Origin: Rhodospirillales bacterium
Lineage (GTDB): Bacteria; Pseudomonadota; Alphaproteobacteria; Rhodospirillales; JASLLV01
Length of the DNA: 36,883 nt
Direction of reading: 5' to 3'
Assembly (NCBI GenBank): GCA_030746935.1
Contig: JASLLV010000005.1
Coordinates: 1-36,883, forward strand
The position numbers and the translations under genes were made by a program. The notes under the pieces were generated by a model. It worked only from the letters and a program-made list of their open reading frames with translations. It was not told the DNA's origin and did not search any database. How positions within the stretch are numbered: the first letter of the stretch is position 1; every line of letters begins with the position of its first letter. Of this stretch, positions 1 through 8,726 are shown in pieces.

Positions 1-290
1 ATAGCGCAGCGAAGCTCGGGAAGTCTCCGCCGAAGTCGGACATAGACGTCTGCCGGAACGTCAAGCCCTGTCGAAATACGCTCCGCGGCGAGAACGTCCA
101 TTTGATCTCGGTTGGCAAGGAACCACCTTCGCCCCAGCCCAGCCAAAATTTCAGTTGGCACGAGATACCGGAAAGTGGAATCGGGTCCGACCATCTCGGC
201 GATCTCGGGCAGCGCAACAGGAGCAATCTGACCCCGAGCGCGTTCGAGATAGGTCAGTGCGGTTTCGACGCATTCGCTTACGACGGATAT
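1..290 (-). CDS. Partial hypothetical ORF running off the left edge (…SECVETALTYLERARGQIAPVALPEIAEMVGPDSTFRYLVPTEILAGLGRRWFLANRDQMDVLAAERISTGLDVPADVYVRLRRRLPELRCA…), no clear start codon
   Basis: Manual reverse-strand translation gives an open frame from about 330 to position 1. It has no good start codon and abuts an IS-like remnant, so it may be a 5'-truncated gene. Confidence 0.35.
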   Translation of the reverse strand, partial: MSVVSECVETALTYLERARGQIAPVALPEIAEMVGPDSTFRYLVPTEILAGLGRRWFLANRDQMDVLAAERISTGLDVPADVYVRLRRRLPELRCA

Positions 291-420
291 CCCGGACCGC
301 CTTCTCGGTCGGGTCTTTCGAACTCATGGATGTCTGCCTCATCTTCGTTCCCTTCGGTCACTACGATGAGCCAGAAATTCTCCCTTATGAAAATCCCTCA
401 ATGTGTCCCAGGGGCGCTGA
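281..420 (-). mobile_element. Remnant of the 5' end of an IS3-family element (start of orfA: MRQTSMSSKDPTEKAVRDIRRK)
   Basis: The minus-strand peptide MSSKDPTEKAVRDIRRK resembles the N-terminus of IS3-family OrfA proteins (…SPTEKAVRDIRRxTRKxxSAEEKIRIV…). It is preceded by a CTGGGACACA…GGGATTTTCATAAGGGAGAAT leader. Similarity to orfA is lost after about 281. Confidence 0.5.
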
Positions 421-625
421 CGTCAGACAAATCGCGTGGCTGCCCCGGGTGCCCGGCCTCGAATCCTTCGAGCGCGACCGCGATTAGACTTTCCCGGCGC
501 ACCGTCTGGTATGCAGCCGCCCTTCACGCCTCGACGTCGGCCAGGCGGTAGCCGAATAGGGTGACACCGAAGTATTCCCGGACGGTCTCGTTCTCCGCGC
601 GCTCCAGGCGCCCATAGGCGGCGCG

Positions 626-1345
626 CTACTTCCGCCGCCCCTCGGCGGGAAGCTTGGCCGGTTTTTCCGGCCTCTCCGGCCCCCAGATCCGCTCGAAGTA
701 GCTGTCCGCCAGCATCAGCGCCCCGATAGGGTTGTGGGCCAGGACCCGGTCCTTGGCCACGAGCGTGGTCGCGAGGCCTTCGGAGTGCTTGAAGAACAGA
801 CTGTCGTGGCCGATGCAAAGGCCGAGCACGATGTTGAGCTCGCATCCATGACGATTGAGCATCACGGCCTGCGAGACGGGGTTGCACATGGGCTCGTACT
901 CGCCGGGGCGGATCTTTTCCGAATCCGCGAGCCCGATGTCCTCCTTGGGAACGCTGCCGTGCTTGCAGGCCGCCGAAGCCACTTCGAAGCCGTGGCTTTC
1001 GAGGATCCCGCTCAGCGTCCGCGCATGATCGACGAAGCTGATGCAGGTCGCGATTCCAATCTTGCGGAACCCCATTCGCTTCGCGAACGCCACGATCTCT
1101 TCGACGCGGGTCCAGCGGCAATACCCTTCGGCCTCGACCCGCGCGGATTCCTGCGCCACCTTCAGCACCCCCGGATCTTCGTAAAGGGCGCGCGCGTCCT
1201 CGATCCCGTCCGCGTCGACCTTGGATGGGCAGAAGCCGGGGCCGCGGCGCTCAGACTCGCCGGCTTGGCAGGCGCGGACCGCCGGCGGGCAATAGGCGCA
1301 CCCAGGGTCGCGATAGCGCGACTTGGCGCTCGGATTTTCTGGCAT
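626..1345 (-). CDS. DUF1847 family cysteine-rich (putative metal-binding) protein
   Basis: CAYCPPAVRAC, CISFVDHARTLSGILESHGFEVASAACKHG, MCNPVSQAVMLNRHGCELNIVLGLCIGHDSLFFKHSEGLATTLVAKDRVLAHNPIGAL are characteristic of DUF1847. Confidence 0.85.
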   Translation of the reverse strand: MPENPSAKSRYRDPGCAYCPPAVRACQAGESERRGPGFCPSKVDADGIEDARALYEDPGVLKVAQESARVEAEGYCRWTRVEEIVAFAKRMGFRKIGIATCISFVDHARTLSGILESHGFEVASAACKHGSVPKEDIGLADSEKIRPGEYEPMCNPVSQAVMLNRHGCELNIVLGLCIGHDSLFFKHSEGLATTLVAKDRVLAHNPIGALMLADSYFERIWGPERPEKPAKLPAEGRRK

Positions 1346-1415
1346 GGCGTGACTCCGCTACCGAACAAGGCACGAACGGTCGCCTACAGGAGACGAATAC
1401 GCACGCGGGCGCGCT

Positions 1416-1429
1416 TTGATTTGGATCAA
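1416..1429. promoter_or_regulatory. Putative FNR/FixK/Anr-type binding site TTGATttggATCAA
   Basis: Exact match to the CRP/FNR-family palindrome TTGAT-N4-ATCAA, in the divergent intergenic region between DUF1847 (-) and the aldolase gene (+). Confidence 0.6.
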
Positions 1430-1596
1430 TTGCCCGCCGTCTTTCGCCGCCGCCGGTCGGACCCGCCGCACGGCCCGAAGGCGAAGCTATCCCGATCCAT
1501 ATGGACAAGGTTGGGCGGCCCGGCTAAAGTCACCGGCGCTCACGGGCGCGACAGCAATTCGCGCGCTCGGGGCGTTACCCGAACAAAAGACGCGGA

Positions 1597-2496
1597 GTGG
1601 GGAGGATGCCCGGTTTCGAAGGAAGCTACACGGTTTTAGTCACGCCGTTCACCGAGGACGGCGCCGGCGTGGACGCGCCCGCGCTGAGAAGTCTGGTCGA
1701 GTGGCAGATCGACCAAGGGGTTCCGGGCCTGATCCCCTTGGGCAGCACCGGCGAGTTCCTGTCGGTCTCCGACGACGAGCGAACACTTGTGATCGAGACG
1801 GTCGTCGATCAGGCCAAGGGGCGGGTTCCCATCGTCGTCGGTACCGCCAACGAGTGGTGCGACATCGCGGTCCGCTACAGCCGCGAGGCCGAGAGCCTGG
1901 GCGCCGACGGTGTCATGGTGATCCAGCCCTACTACAGCTCGCCCACCGAAGACGAGCTGTTCGAGCACTACCGACGCATCTCGGACGCGATCTCGATCCC
2001 GATCATGCTCTACAACAATCCGCGCACGGCCAACGTCGACCTGCGCCCTGCGTTCGTCGCCCGCTTGGCCGAGCTCGACAACGTCCGCTACATCAAGGAA
2101 GCGAGCGGCGACCAGTCACGGGTGCGCGAGATCCACCGCCACGTCGCCGAGGATCGCATGGTCGTCTTTTCGCGCTACGACGCGTGGATGCTGGGCGCCC
2201 GGGGGTGGGTGTCGGTCTGCGGCAACATCGTGCCGGATCTTTCGGCCGAGGCGTACCGCCAAACGGTAACACTCGGTAATCCGGCGGCCGGCCGCGAGAT
2301 CTACCATCGACTGTATCCGCTGCTCGATGCGATCGACGGGGATTTGTACGTATCCGCGACCAAGGCGGCGCTGGCACTGATCGGACGCCCCGTGGGCTCG
2401 CCGCGCTTGCCGCGCCTTCCGCTTCCCGAGGCGAGTGTGGCCGCGCTGCGACGCGTCCTTGCCGATTTGGGCGTGCTTGCCGAAAAGGCGGCCTAA
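1597..2496 (+). CDS. Dihydrodipicolinate synthase / N-acetylneuraminate lyase family aldolase (paralog 1)
   Basis: VTPFTEDGAGVD, GSTGEFLSVSDDER, IMLYNNP and the Schiff-base Lys motif VRYIKEASGD. Start is GTG 1597 or ATG 1606. Confidence 0.88.
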   Translation: MGRMPGFEGSYTVLVTPFTEDGAGVDAPALRSLVEWQIDQGVPGLIPLGSTGEFLSVSDDERTLVIETVVDQAKGRVPIVVGTANEWCDIAVRYSREAESLGADGVMVIQPYYSSPTEDELFEHYRRISDAISIPIMLYNNPRTANVDLRPAFVARLAELDNVRYIKEASGDQSRVREIHRHVAEDRMVVFSRYDAWMLGARGWVSVCGNIVPDLSAEAYRQTVTLGNPAAGREIYHRLYPLLDAIDGDLYVSATKAALALIGRPVGSPRLPRLPLPEASVAALRRVLADLGVLAEKAA

Positions 2497-2554
2497 GTTG
2501 CCGCGCCAGCAGAACTCCCTACCCGACAATCAACCAGTGAGGAGACTACGACCC

Positions 2555-3538
2555 ATGAAGAAACTGTTCACGGTCGGATTGGCCGTCGCGTTCGGTGCGA
2601 CGTTCGCGCTGACGCAGAATGCCGCGGAGGCGATTGAGCTCAAGTACGCCCATCAGTCCAGTGTGACGAACATCAATCACCTGAACATCGTCGACTTCGG
2701 GGAAAAATTAAAGGAGCTTTCGGGCGGCGAAATGACCGTCCGCATCTTCCCGAACAAGCAGCTCGGCGGCGAGCGCGACGAGATCGAGGGAATTCTGCTC
2801 GGTACGCTGGATTCCGCCAGGCCGGCGTCCGCCGTGGTGGCCAACTGGGTGCCCGAGTTCAACGTCGCCAACATGCCTTTCGTGTTCCGCGATATCGATC
2901 ACTTCCAGCGCGTCTGGCGTGGCGGTGGCGAGCTGCACAATATCATTCAGGCAAAAGCGGAAGCGAAGGGGCTCCGTTTCCTTTGCGCAACGACCACCGG
3001 CATCCGCAACATCATGTCGAAGCGGCCGATTTTCGGCATCGATGACATGAAGGGCCTTAAGATCCGGGCGATCGAGAACCCGGTGCACGTGGCCACATTC
3101 AACGCCATGGGCGCGAACGCCACCGCGATCGCGTACCCCGAGGTGTACGGTGCGCTGCAGACCGGCGTCGTCGACGGCGCGGATGCGGCCAACAACAATT
3201 ACCACAGCCAGAAGTTCTACGAGCAGGCTCCCTATTGGACGCTGATCGGTTGGCTCGTGTTCACCAACACGATGATCATGTCGGAGAAGACGTGGGATTC
3301 GCTTTCCGCCAAGAACCAGAAGGCCACCCAAGACGCCGCCTTCTACGCTTGCGAGAAGCAGAACGAGTTCTACAAGACCGACGGGGACAAGAAGCTTCAA
3401 ATGCTGCTGGCCCTGGGCGTCAAGGTCACCGTGCCCAACCGCAATCCGTTCATCGAAGCCTCGCAGAAGGTCTACGACCAGTTCCTCAAGACCGACGAAG
3501 AGAAGAGGCTCGTCAAGCTCATCCAGGAGACCGAGTAG
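2555..3538 (+). CDS. TRAP transporter substrate-binding protein, DctP family
   Basis: Signal peptide MKKLFTVGLAVAFGATFALTQNAAEA; IELKYAHQSSVTN…, GMKGLKIRAIENPVHVATFNAMGANATAIAYPEVYGALQTGVVDGAD-type DctP signature. Followed by dctQ and dctM. Confidence 0.93.
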   Translation: MKKLFTVGLAVAFGATFALTQNAAEAIELKYAHQSSVTNINHLNIVDFGEKLKELSGGEMTVRIFPNKQLGGERDEIEGILLGTLDSARPASAVVANWVPEFNVANMPFVFRDIDHFQRVWRGGGELHNIIQAKAEAKGLRFLCATTTGIRNIMSKRPIFGIDDMKGLKIRAIENPVHVATFNAMGANATAIAYPEVYGALQTGVVDGADAANNNYHSQKFYEQAPYWTLIGWLVFTNTMIMSEKTWDSLSAKNQKATQDAAFYACEKQNEFYKTDGDKKLQMLLALGVKVTVPNRNPFIEASQKVYDQFLKTDEEKRLVKLIQETE

Positions 3539-3577
3539 TCCGGGATAAGCAATAGCGTACGACGATAAGCACCGACG

Positions 3578-3608
3578 TCGGCCGGGCGGAACGGCTCCGC
3601 CCGGCCGA
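3578..3608 (+). terminator. GC-rich intercistronic stem-loop between dctP and dctQ (no U-tract; probable mRNA stabiliser or attenuator)
   Basis: CGGCCGGGCGGA acggc TCCGCCCGGCCG: 12-bp perfect stem (13 with the flanking T-A pair), 5-nt loop, 40 nt after the dctP stop codon. Confidence 0.7.
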
Positions 3609-3654
3609 TGTTTCGACCGGGCCCGCACGAGAAGACGCGACGCCAGCGAAGGGG

Positions 3655-4188
3655 ATGACACGCATGCCCAGCGCCTTACCCGTGGTGACCAAAATCATCG
3701 AAGCCGTCCGCGGCGGCTTCACCTATTTCGTGCTCGCGTGTTACGGCTACATGATGGTGGCCGTGGGCTTTCAGGTTCTCGGCCGCTACGTCTTCAACTT
3801 CCAAATCGGCGACGCCACCGAAACCGCGACCTTCGCTCAGGTTTGGATGGGCTTGGCGGGTTCGGGCATCGCCATGCGCCGGGGCACCATCTTCGCCATC
3901 GACGCGCTGCCCCAGACCCTGCCGCTGATCCCTGCGCGCATTCTCAAGCTCGTGATCGCCGCGGCGAACCTCGGTTTCCTGTGCGTCATGGTCTACGGGG
4001 GCTACCTGCTGTTCCAAAGCGGCTTTCTCCAGACGTCGCCGACCATGCTGATCCCGATGTGGATCATCTACGCCGTGGTCCCGATCTCGATGGCCTATTT
4101 CATGGTCGAGGTGATCCTCCAGGTTATCGAGCATTGGGATAACCCGTTCCAACACCAAGTGCAGGTGGAAGCGGAGGACGTGGCGTGA
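3655..4188 (+). CDS. TRAP transporter small permease, DctQ family
   Basis: Four-TM hydrophobic protein with GRYVFNFQIGDATETATFAQVWMGLAGSGIAMRRG; located between DctP and DctM. Confidence 0.9.
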   Translation: MTRMPSALPVVTKIIEAVRGGFTYFVLACYGYMMVAVGFQVLGRYVFNFQIGDATETATFAQVWMGLAGSGIAMRRGTIFAIDALPQTLPLIPARILKLVIAAANLGFLCVMVYGGYLLFQSGFLQTSPTMLIPMWIIYAVVPISMAYFMVEVILQVIEHWDNPFQHQVQVEAEDVA

Positions 4189-5471
4189 GCTTCGCCGTCG
4201 CCGCCGTCCTCGTCACCCTGGCGCTCGGGGTGCCGGTCGTCTTCGTTCTCGGCATCACCGCGACGCTGACGCTGCTGTTCACGACCGAGTTGCCGGTCGT
4301 CCTGATCGCGCACCGCTTTTATGCGGGCATCAACTCGTTTCCGATCATGGCGATCCCGTTCTTCATCCTCGCCGGAATGATCATGGACGCCGGCGGTATC
4401 TCGCGCCGGATCGTCGATTTCGCCACCGCGGCCGTCGGTTGGATCACGGGAAGCCTGCTTCAGGTCGCGATCTTCGCCGCCACCGGGCTCGCCGCCATGT
4501 CGGGCTCGGGAAGCGCCGACACCGCGGCGATCGCGGCCATCCTGACGCCGGAGCTGAAAAAGCGGAAATACGACATAGACTTCGCGCTTGGCATCATCGC
4601 CACCGCCGGCAGCCATGCCCAGATCGTGCCGCCGAGTTTGATGATGGTACTGATCGCGGTGATCAACGACCTGTCCGTCGGGGCCATGTTCCTCTCGGGC
4701 GTGCTTCCGGGACTTCTGACCGTGCCCGCGCTCTCTGTCGTCGCGTACATTCACGCCAAGCGCGGCGGCCCTCAGTACCGCGACCCCGAACCGTTCAGCA
4801 TGGTGCGCCTGGTTCGCACATTCTTCTACGCCATTCCGGCGCTCGGGATGGCTGTAATCATCCTCGGAGGCATCCTGGGCGGCATCTTCACGCCCACCGA
4901 AGCGGCGGCGGTCGCCGCGTGGTACGGCTTGTTCGTCGGCCTCTACGTATACGGGGACCTCAAGTACAAGGACATTCCCGCGATCATGTTGCGCGCGGCG
5001 GGGTACAGTTGCGGGATCCTGCTCCTGGTCGGGGCCGGCAACATCTTTGGCTTCCTCATCGCCGTCGCCGGCGTCCCGGAGTTGCTGACCGCATGGATCA
5101 ACTCGGTGGTCGCGCAGCCGTGGACCTTCCTGCTTCTGATCAATATTATCTTCCTCGTACTCGGGTGCTTCGGCGAAAGCCTTGTCTACATCCTGGTCTT
5201 GAGCCCGGTGCTGCTGCCGATCGCCCAGGGCTTCGGGATCGACCCGATCCACTTCTGCCTGGTGATGGTCTTCAATCTGGTGATCGGCATGATCACGCCG
5301 CCGATCGGGGCGACGGTGTTCGTGGTCTCGACCATCGCCGAGCGCTCGATAATGCAGGTGACCAAGCGCTTGTTCTGGCCGTGGGTCTCCATGGTGATGG
5401 TCCTGATCCTTATCACCTACGTTCCCGACCTCAGCCTCTCCCTTCCGCGGTGGGCGGGCTACATCCGTTAG
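4185..5471 (+). CDS. TRAP transporter large permease, DctM family
   Basis: PVVFVLGITATLTLL, PFFILAGMIMDAGGISRRIVDFA, SGSGSADTAAIAAILTPELKK, PTEAAAVAAWYGLFVG; starts with a GTGA overlap with dctQ. Confidence 0.93.
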   Translation: MSFAVAAVLVTLALGVPVVFVLGITATLTLLFTTELPVVLIAHRFYAGINSFPIMAIPFFILAGMIMDAGGISRRIVDFATAAVGWITGSLLQVAIFAATGLAAMSGSGSADTAAIAAILTPELKKRKYDIDFALGIIATAGSHAQIVPPSLMMVLIAVINDLSVGAMFLSGVLPGLLTVPALSVVAYIHAKRGGPQYRDPEPFSMVRLVRTFFYAIPALGMAVIILGGILGGIFTPTEAAAVAAWYGLFVGLYVYGDLKYKDIPAIMLRAAGYSCGILLLVGAGNIFGFLIAVAGVPELLTAWINSVVAQPWTFLLLINIIFLVLGCFGESLVYILVLSPVLLPIAQGFGIDPIHFCLVMVFNLVIGMITPPIGATVFVVSTIAERSIMQVTKRLFWPWVSMVMVLILITYVPDLSLSLPRWAGYIR

Positions 5472-5673
5472 GTTCGGCCATCCGAGGCCGCTCGGCGCCG
5501 CCGCCTTGTCGCTCGCGGCCGCGCGTACCGTCATGCGACGCGCACGCTTCATCGCGGGGGCGCGTCCTCCGGGGTGCCGAAACCCCGGCCCGTTCCGTGG
5601 TAGGAATGACCGAAGCCGACACATCGTTCCGCGGCGGCCGGCTCGACAACAAGGCGGTCAAGGGAGGAATTGG

Positions 5674-6369
5674 ATGGGCGCCCAGGACATCACCATCAAG
5701 GCCGTGGACGGAGGCGAGTTCGCAGGATATCTGGCGACGCCAAGCACCGGCAAAGCCCCCGGGATCGTCGTCATCCAGGAGATCTTCGGCGTCAACGAGG
5801 TGATGCGAAACCTTGCCGACTGGATGGCGGGAGAGGGATTCGTGGCCCTTTGTCCCGATTTGTTCTGGCGCCAAGAGCCGGGCATCCAGATCACCGACCG
5901 GACCGACGCGGAATGGGCGCGGGCGTTCGAGCTGCTTCAAGGCTTCGACGTGGACAAAGGCGTCGACGACATCGCCAGCACCATCGACGCGCTTCGCGAT
6001 CTAGATGCCTGTGACGGCAAGGTCGGCGCGGTCGGATTCTGCCTCGGCGGCCGGCTCGCCTTCCTCACGGCGACCCGAACGTCCGTGGACGCCGCCGTCG
6101 GCTACTACGGGGTCGCCCTCGGCGGCCACCTGAACGAAACGGTGCGCGCGCCGCTGACGCTTCACGTCGCCACCGCCGACGAGTTCGTGCCCGCCGATGA
6201 GCAGGCCGCCGTGCACGCGACGCTCGATCCCAACCCCCGAGTTACGCTGCACGATTACGAGGGCAACGACCACGCGTTTGCGCGCGTCGGCGGCCAGCAC
6301 TACGACCAGCGCGCGGCCGAGCTCGCGCATACGCGCACGCTCGAATTCCTGAGGACCAATTTAGGCTGA
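5674..6369 (+). CDS. Dienelactone hydrolase family protein
   Basis: IVVIQEIFGVNEVMRNLADWMAGEGFVALCPDLFWRQEPG, nucleophile motif VGAVGFCLGGRLAF, and a C-terminal DHAF motif. Confidence 0.9.
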   Translation: MGAQDITIKAVDGGEFAGYLATPSTGKAPGIVVIQEIFGVNEVMRNLADWMAGEGFVALCPDLFWRQEPGIQITDRTDAEWARAFELLQGFDVDKGVDDIASTIDALRDLDACDGKVGAVGFCLGGRLAFLTATRTSVDAAVGYYGVALGGHLNETVRAPLTLHVATADEFVPADEQAAVHATLDPNPRVTLHDYEGNDHAFARVGGQHYDQRAAELAHTRTLEFLRTNLG

Positions 6370-6451
6370 AGCGAAAGCGGATCGCGCCTACGCGATTCCG
6401 AGTGACGACGATCTGGTCTCGGGGCACGAATCGCCCTGAGGGGATAAAGAT

Positions 6452-7492
6452 CTAGGCGCGGGCGATCGTAAGCCGGTTCTCGATCGGGCGGAGGCAGATC
6501 GCAAAAACTACGGCCACCGCGGCGGGCAGGAACCCACCGAGCCCCGAAAACGTGAGGCACAGCCCATAACGCAGGCCGTCCGACAGCGCCGGCGAGAAGA
6601 TTCCAAGCGCCGAGGTTCCCATGGCCGCGGCCCCGATCGCGATGAGAAGCCAGTGCCGGGCACCGCGGCGCATGAGCCAGCCGGCGACGATGTTCCCCGG
6701 CACGTTGACCGCCACCACCAACGCGCTCAACGCGGCCGCCACCCCGAGGCCGATTGCGCGCTCCTCGACCAGAAAGGTCGGCAGCCAAATCATGAGCGCC
6801 ATCCACTGAAGCGTGTAGAACGGAAAACAGATTGCGAGCAGCCAAGGCCCCGGTTTGCCGACCGTCAGCCGGACGTTTCGAACCAGCGACGCCGGCGGCC
6901 GCGAATCGGCGGACCGCGGCACCGGCGACGGCGCGACCAAGGCGACGACGCCGATCCAAATTACCGAGACGCCTGCCAGCACCCACCAGATGCCGCGCCA
7001 ACCGGCGGCCGACAGAAGGGCCGGCGCCGCCAGCAGCACCAACGCCATGCTCGCCGGCATGTACGCGCTCCAGATCCCGAGCGCGAGCCGGCGGTCGCGG
7101 CCCTTCGCCGCGGTCGCGATCAGCGACGGGGCCGCGACCGCAACCGAAAGGAAGCCGAAACCCTCGGCGAAGCGGCTCACGAGCAGCATCGCGCCTGTGT
7201 CCGTGAGGCCGCCGACGGCGCTGCCCGCCGCCAATAGCCCAAGCCCGATCATGGTCAGGCGCCGATGGCCGATGCGATCGGCGAGCGATCCGGCGGCGAG
7301 GCCGAGGGCCGCACCCGTGGCGCCGAAGACCGAGACCGCCCAGCCGCCGAATACGAGATCGAGCCCAAGCTCCGCTCGCAGCATGGGCAACGACGGGGGA
7401 AGCTTGCCCAGGTGGCTGGCGGCGATCATTCCGGCGAAGACCGCGACAACCACGGCGCCCCAGCGCGAATTCTCCGGCACATTCGTCGTCAT
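6452..7492 (-). CDS. MFS transporter (CynX/NimT-like), paralog A
   Basis: MTTNVPENSRWGAVVVAVFAG…LADRIGHRRLTMIGLGLLAAG MFS loop motif; multiple TM segments. The ORF extends upstream to 7657, but ATG 7492 fits the paralog start best. Confidence 0.85.
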   Translation of the reverse strand: MTTNVPENSRWGAVVVAVFAGMIAASHLGKLPPSLPMLRAELGLDLVFGGWAVSVFGATGAALGLAAGSLADRIGHRRLTMIGLGLLAAGSAVGGLTDTGAMLLVSRFAEGFGFLSVAVAAPSLIATAAKGRDRRLALGIWSAYMPASMALVLLAAPALLSAAGWRGIWWVLAGVSVIWIGVVALVAPSPVPRSADSRPPASLVRNVRLTVGKPGPWLLAICFPFYTLQWMALMIWLPTFLVEERAIGLGVAAALSALVVAVNVPGNIVAGWLMRRGARHWLLIAIGAAAMGTSALGIFSPALSDGLRYGLCLTFSGLGGFLPAAVAVVFAICLRPIENRLTIARA

Positions 7493-7681
7493 GGGAGCGA
7501 TCGGCCGGACGCCGGAGCGGCCTCGGAACACCCCGTCCGGCCACACCGGAGCGGTCCAAAGGCGTTGCATGACCCAGGGCATGTGGGCATACTTGAACAA
7601 AGCATGATTCCGGCCGCCGCGGCGAGATTGTTTCCACGCGAAAGGCCGACGATCCATTCACGCACGCGGGAGGCGTTATTC

Positions 7682-8608
7682 ATGGACAAAAACTCGGTCG
7701 ATTGGCACGGCTCGATCCCGGCAATGGTTACGCCGTTCGACGCCGATGGCAAATTCGATGAACCGAAGTTCCGAGCCCTCATCGAACTTTTCATAAAGAA
7801 CGGCGTCGCCGGCCTGCTGCCCAGCGGTTGCACCGGCGAGTTCTGGGCAATGACGGTCGACGAACGCAAGGCGCTTTACGGCGTCTGTGTCGACGCCGCC
7901 GACGGTCGCGTTCCGGTGATCGCCGGGACCGCCGCGATCCGTACACCCGACGCCATCGAACTGACACAGGCCGCCAAGGAGGCGGGCTGCGACGGCGCGA
8001 TGATCATGCCGCCGTACTTCGTCAAGCCGAGCACCGACGACATCATCGCCCACTACGAGGCGATCTCGGACGCGGTTGCGCTGCCGATCATGCTGTACAA
8101 CATCCCGATGTACAACCAGACGCCGTTGACGCCGGAACTGGTCTCGCATCTCGCCGACATCGACAACGTCGTCGCCATCAAGGAAAGCTCGTTCGACTTC
8201 AACAACTATTACAAGACCCAGCTCCTTTGCGGTGACCGCATCCGGGTCATGTTGGGCCCCGCCGGGGTCTACGGCGTCGCCGCCATCGAGCTCGGCTGTC
8301 CGGGCTATGTCGAGGCCTTCCCGAACTACTGGATGGAGCCGGATGCGAACCGCTTCGTCGAGATCGTCGAGGCCCGCGAGATGGACCTCGCGCGCGAACT
8401 TCAGCGCAAGGGACTGTTCCTCACCGAGCTCATGAACGAGAACGGGCGCAACTATTACGAATCGGTCAAGGCGGCCATGAGCGTCCTCGACCTGCCGGGC
8501 GGTGTCCCCAGGTTGCCACTACGACCGCTGGGCGAGCCGCATTTGACCGAGATCCGCGAGGGGTTGGAAAAAATCGGTATCACCAAGGTCGCGGCCGCCG
8601 CCCAGTAG
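7682..8608 (+). CDS. Dihydrodipicolinate synthase / N-acetylneuraminate lyase family aldolase (paralog 2)
   Basis: IPAMVTPFDADGKFDEPKFRALIE, SGCTGEFWAMTVDER, IMLYNIP and the Lys motif VVAIKESSFDF. Confidence 0.9.
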   Translation: MDKNSVDWHGSIPAMVTPFDADGKFDEPKFRALIELFIKNGVAGLLPSGCTGEFWAMTVDERKALYGVCVDAADGRVPVIAGTAAIRTPDAIELTQAAKEAGCDGAMIMPPYFVKPSTDDIIAHYEAISDAVALPIMLYNIPMYNQTPLTPELVSHLADIDNVVAIKESSFDFNNYYKTQLLCGDRIRVMLGPAGVYGVAAIELGCPGYVEAFPNYWMEPDANRFVEIVEAREMDLARELQRKGLFLTELMNENGRNYYESVKAAMSVLDLPGGVPRLPLRPLGEPHLTEIREGLEKIGITKVAAAAQ

Positions 8609-8726
8609 CGGCCGCCGACCCGAATCGAGCAGTCTTCGGCCGCCGACGCGTCGCGTCCGAACGTGATGGCGACGTGATCGCCGGCCGGGGCGAAAACACA
8701 AACAATGGGAACCAGGAGGTAATGCG

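Noticed and set aside
102-551. Plus-strand ORFs at the left edge (102..551, 155..487)
   Set aside because: They cross the IS3-like remnant in antisense and have no coding character.
626-628. Amber codon in the DUF1847 gene as a pyrrolysine site
   Set aside because: DUF1847 is not a known Pyl family, no pylTSBCD genes are visible, and the protein upstream of TAG already covers the domain. Kept only as an unexplained extension.
4095-5624. Long minus-strand ORF (509 aa) opposite dctM
   Set aside because: Charged, low-complexity mirror translation of a highly conserved TRAP permease gene; a GC-rich antisense artefact.
6370-6451. Gap between the dienelactone hydrolase and MFS genes as another MITE
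   Set aside because: Contains GCGATTCC-like words but no convincing terminal inverted repeat pair.
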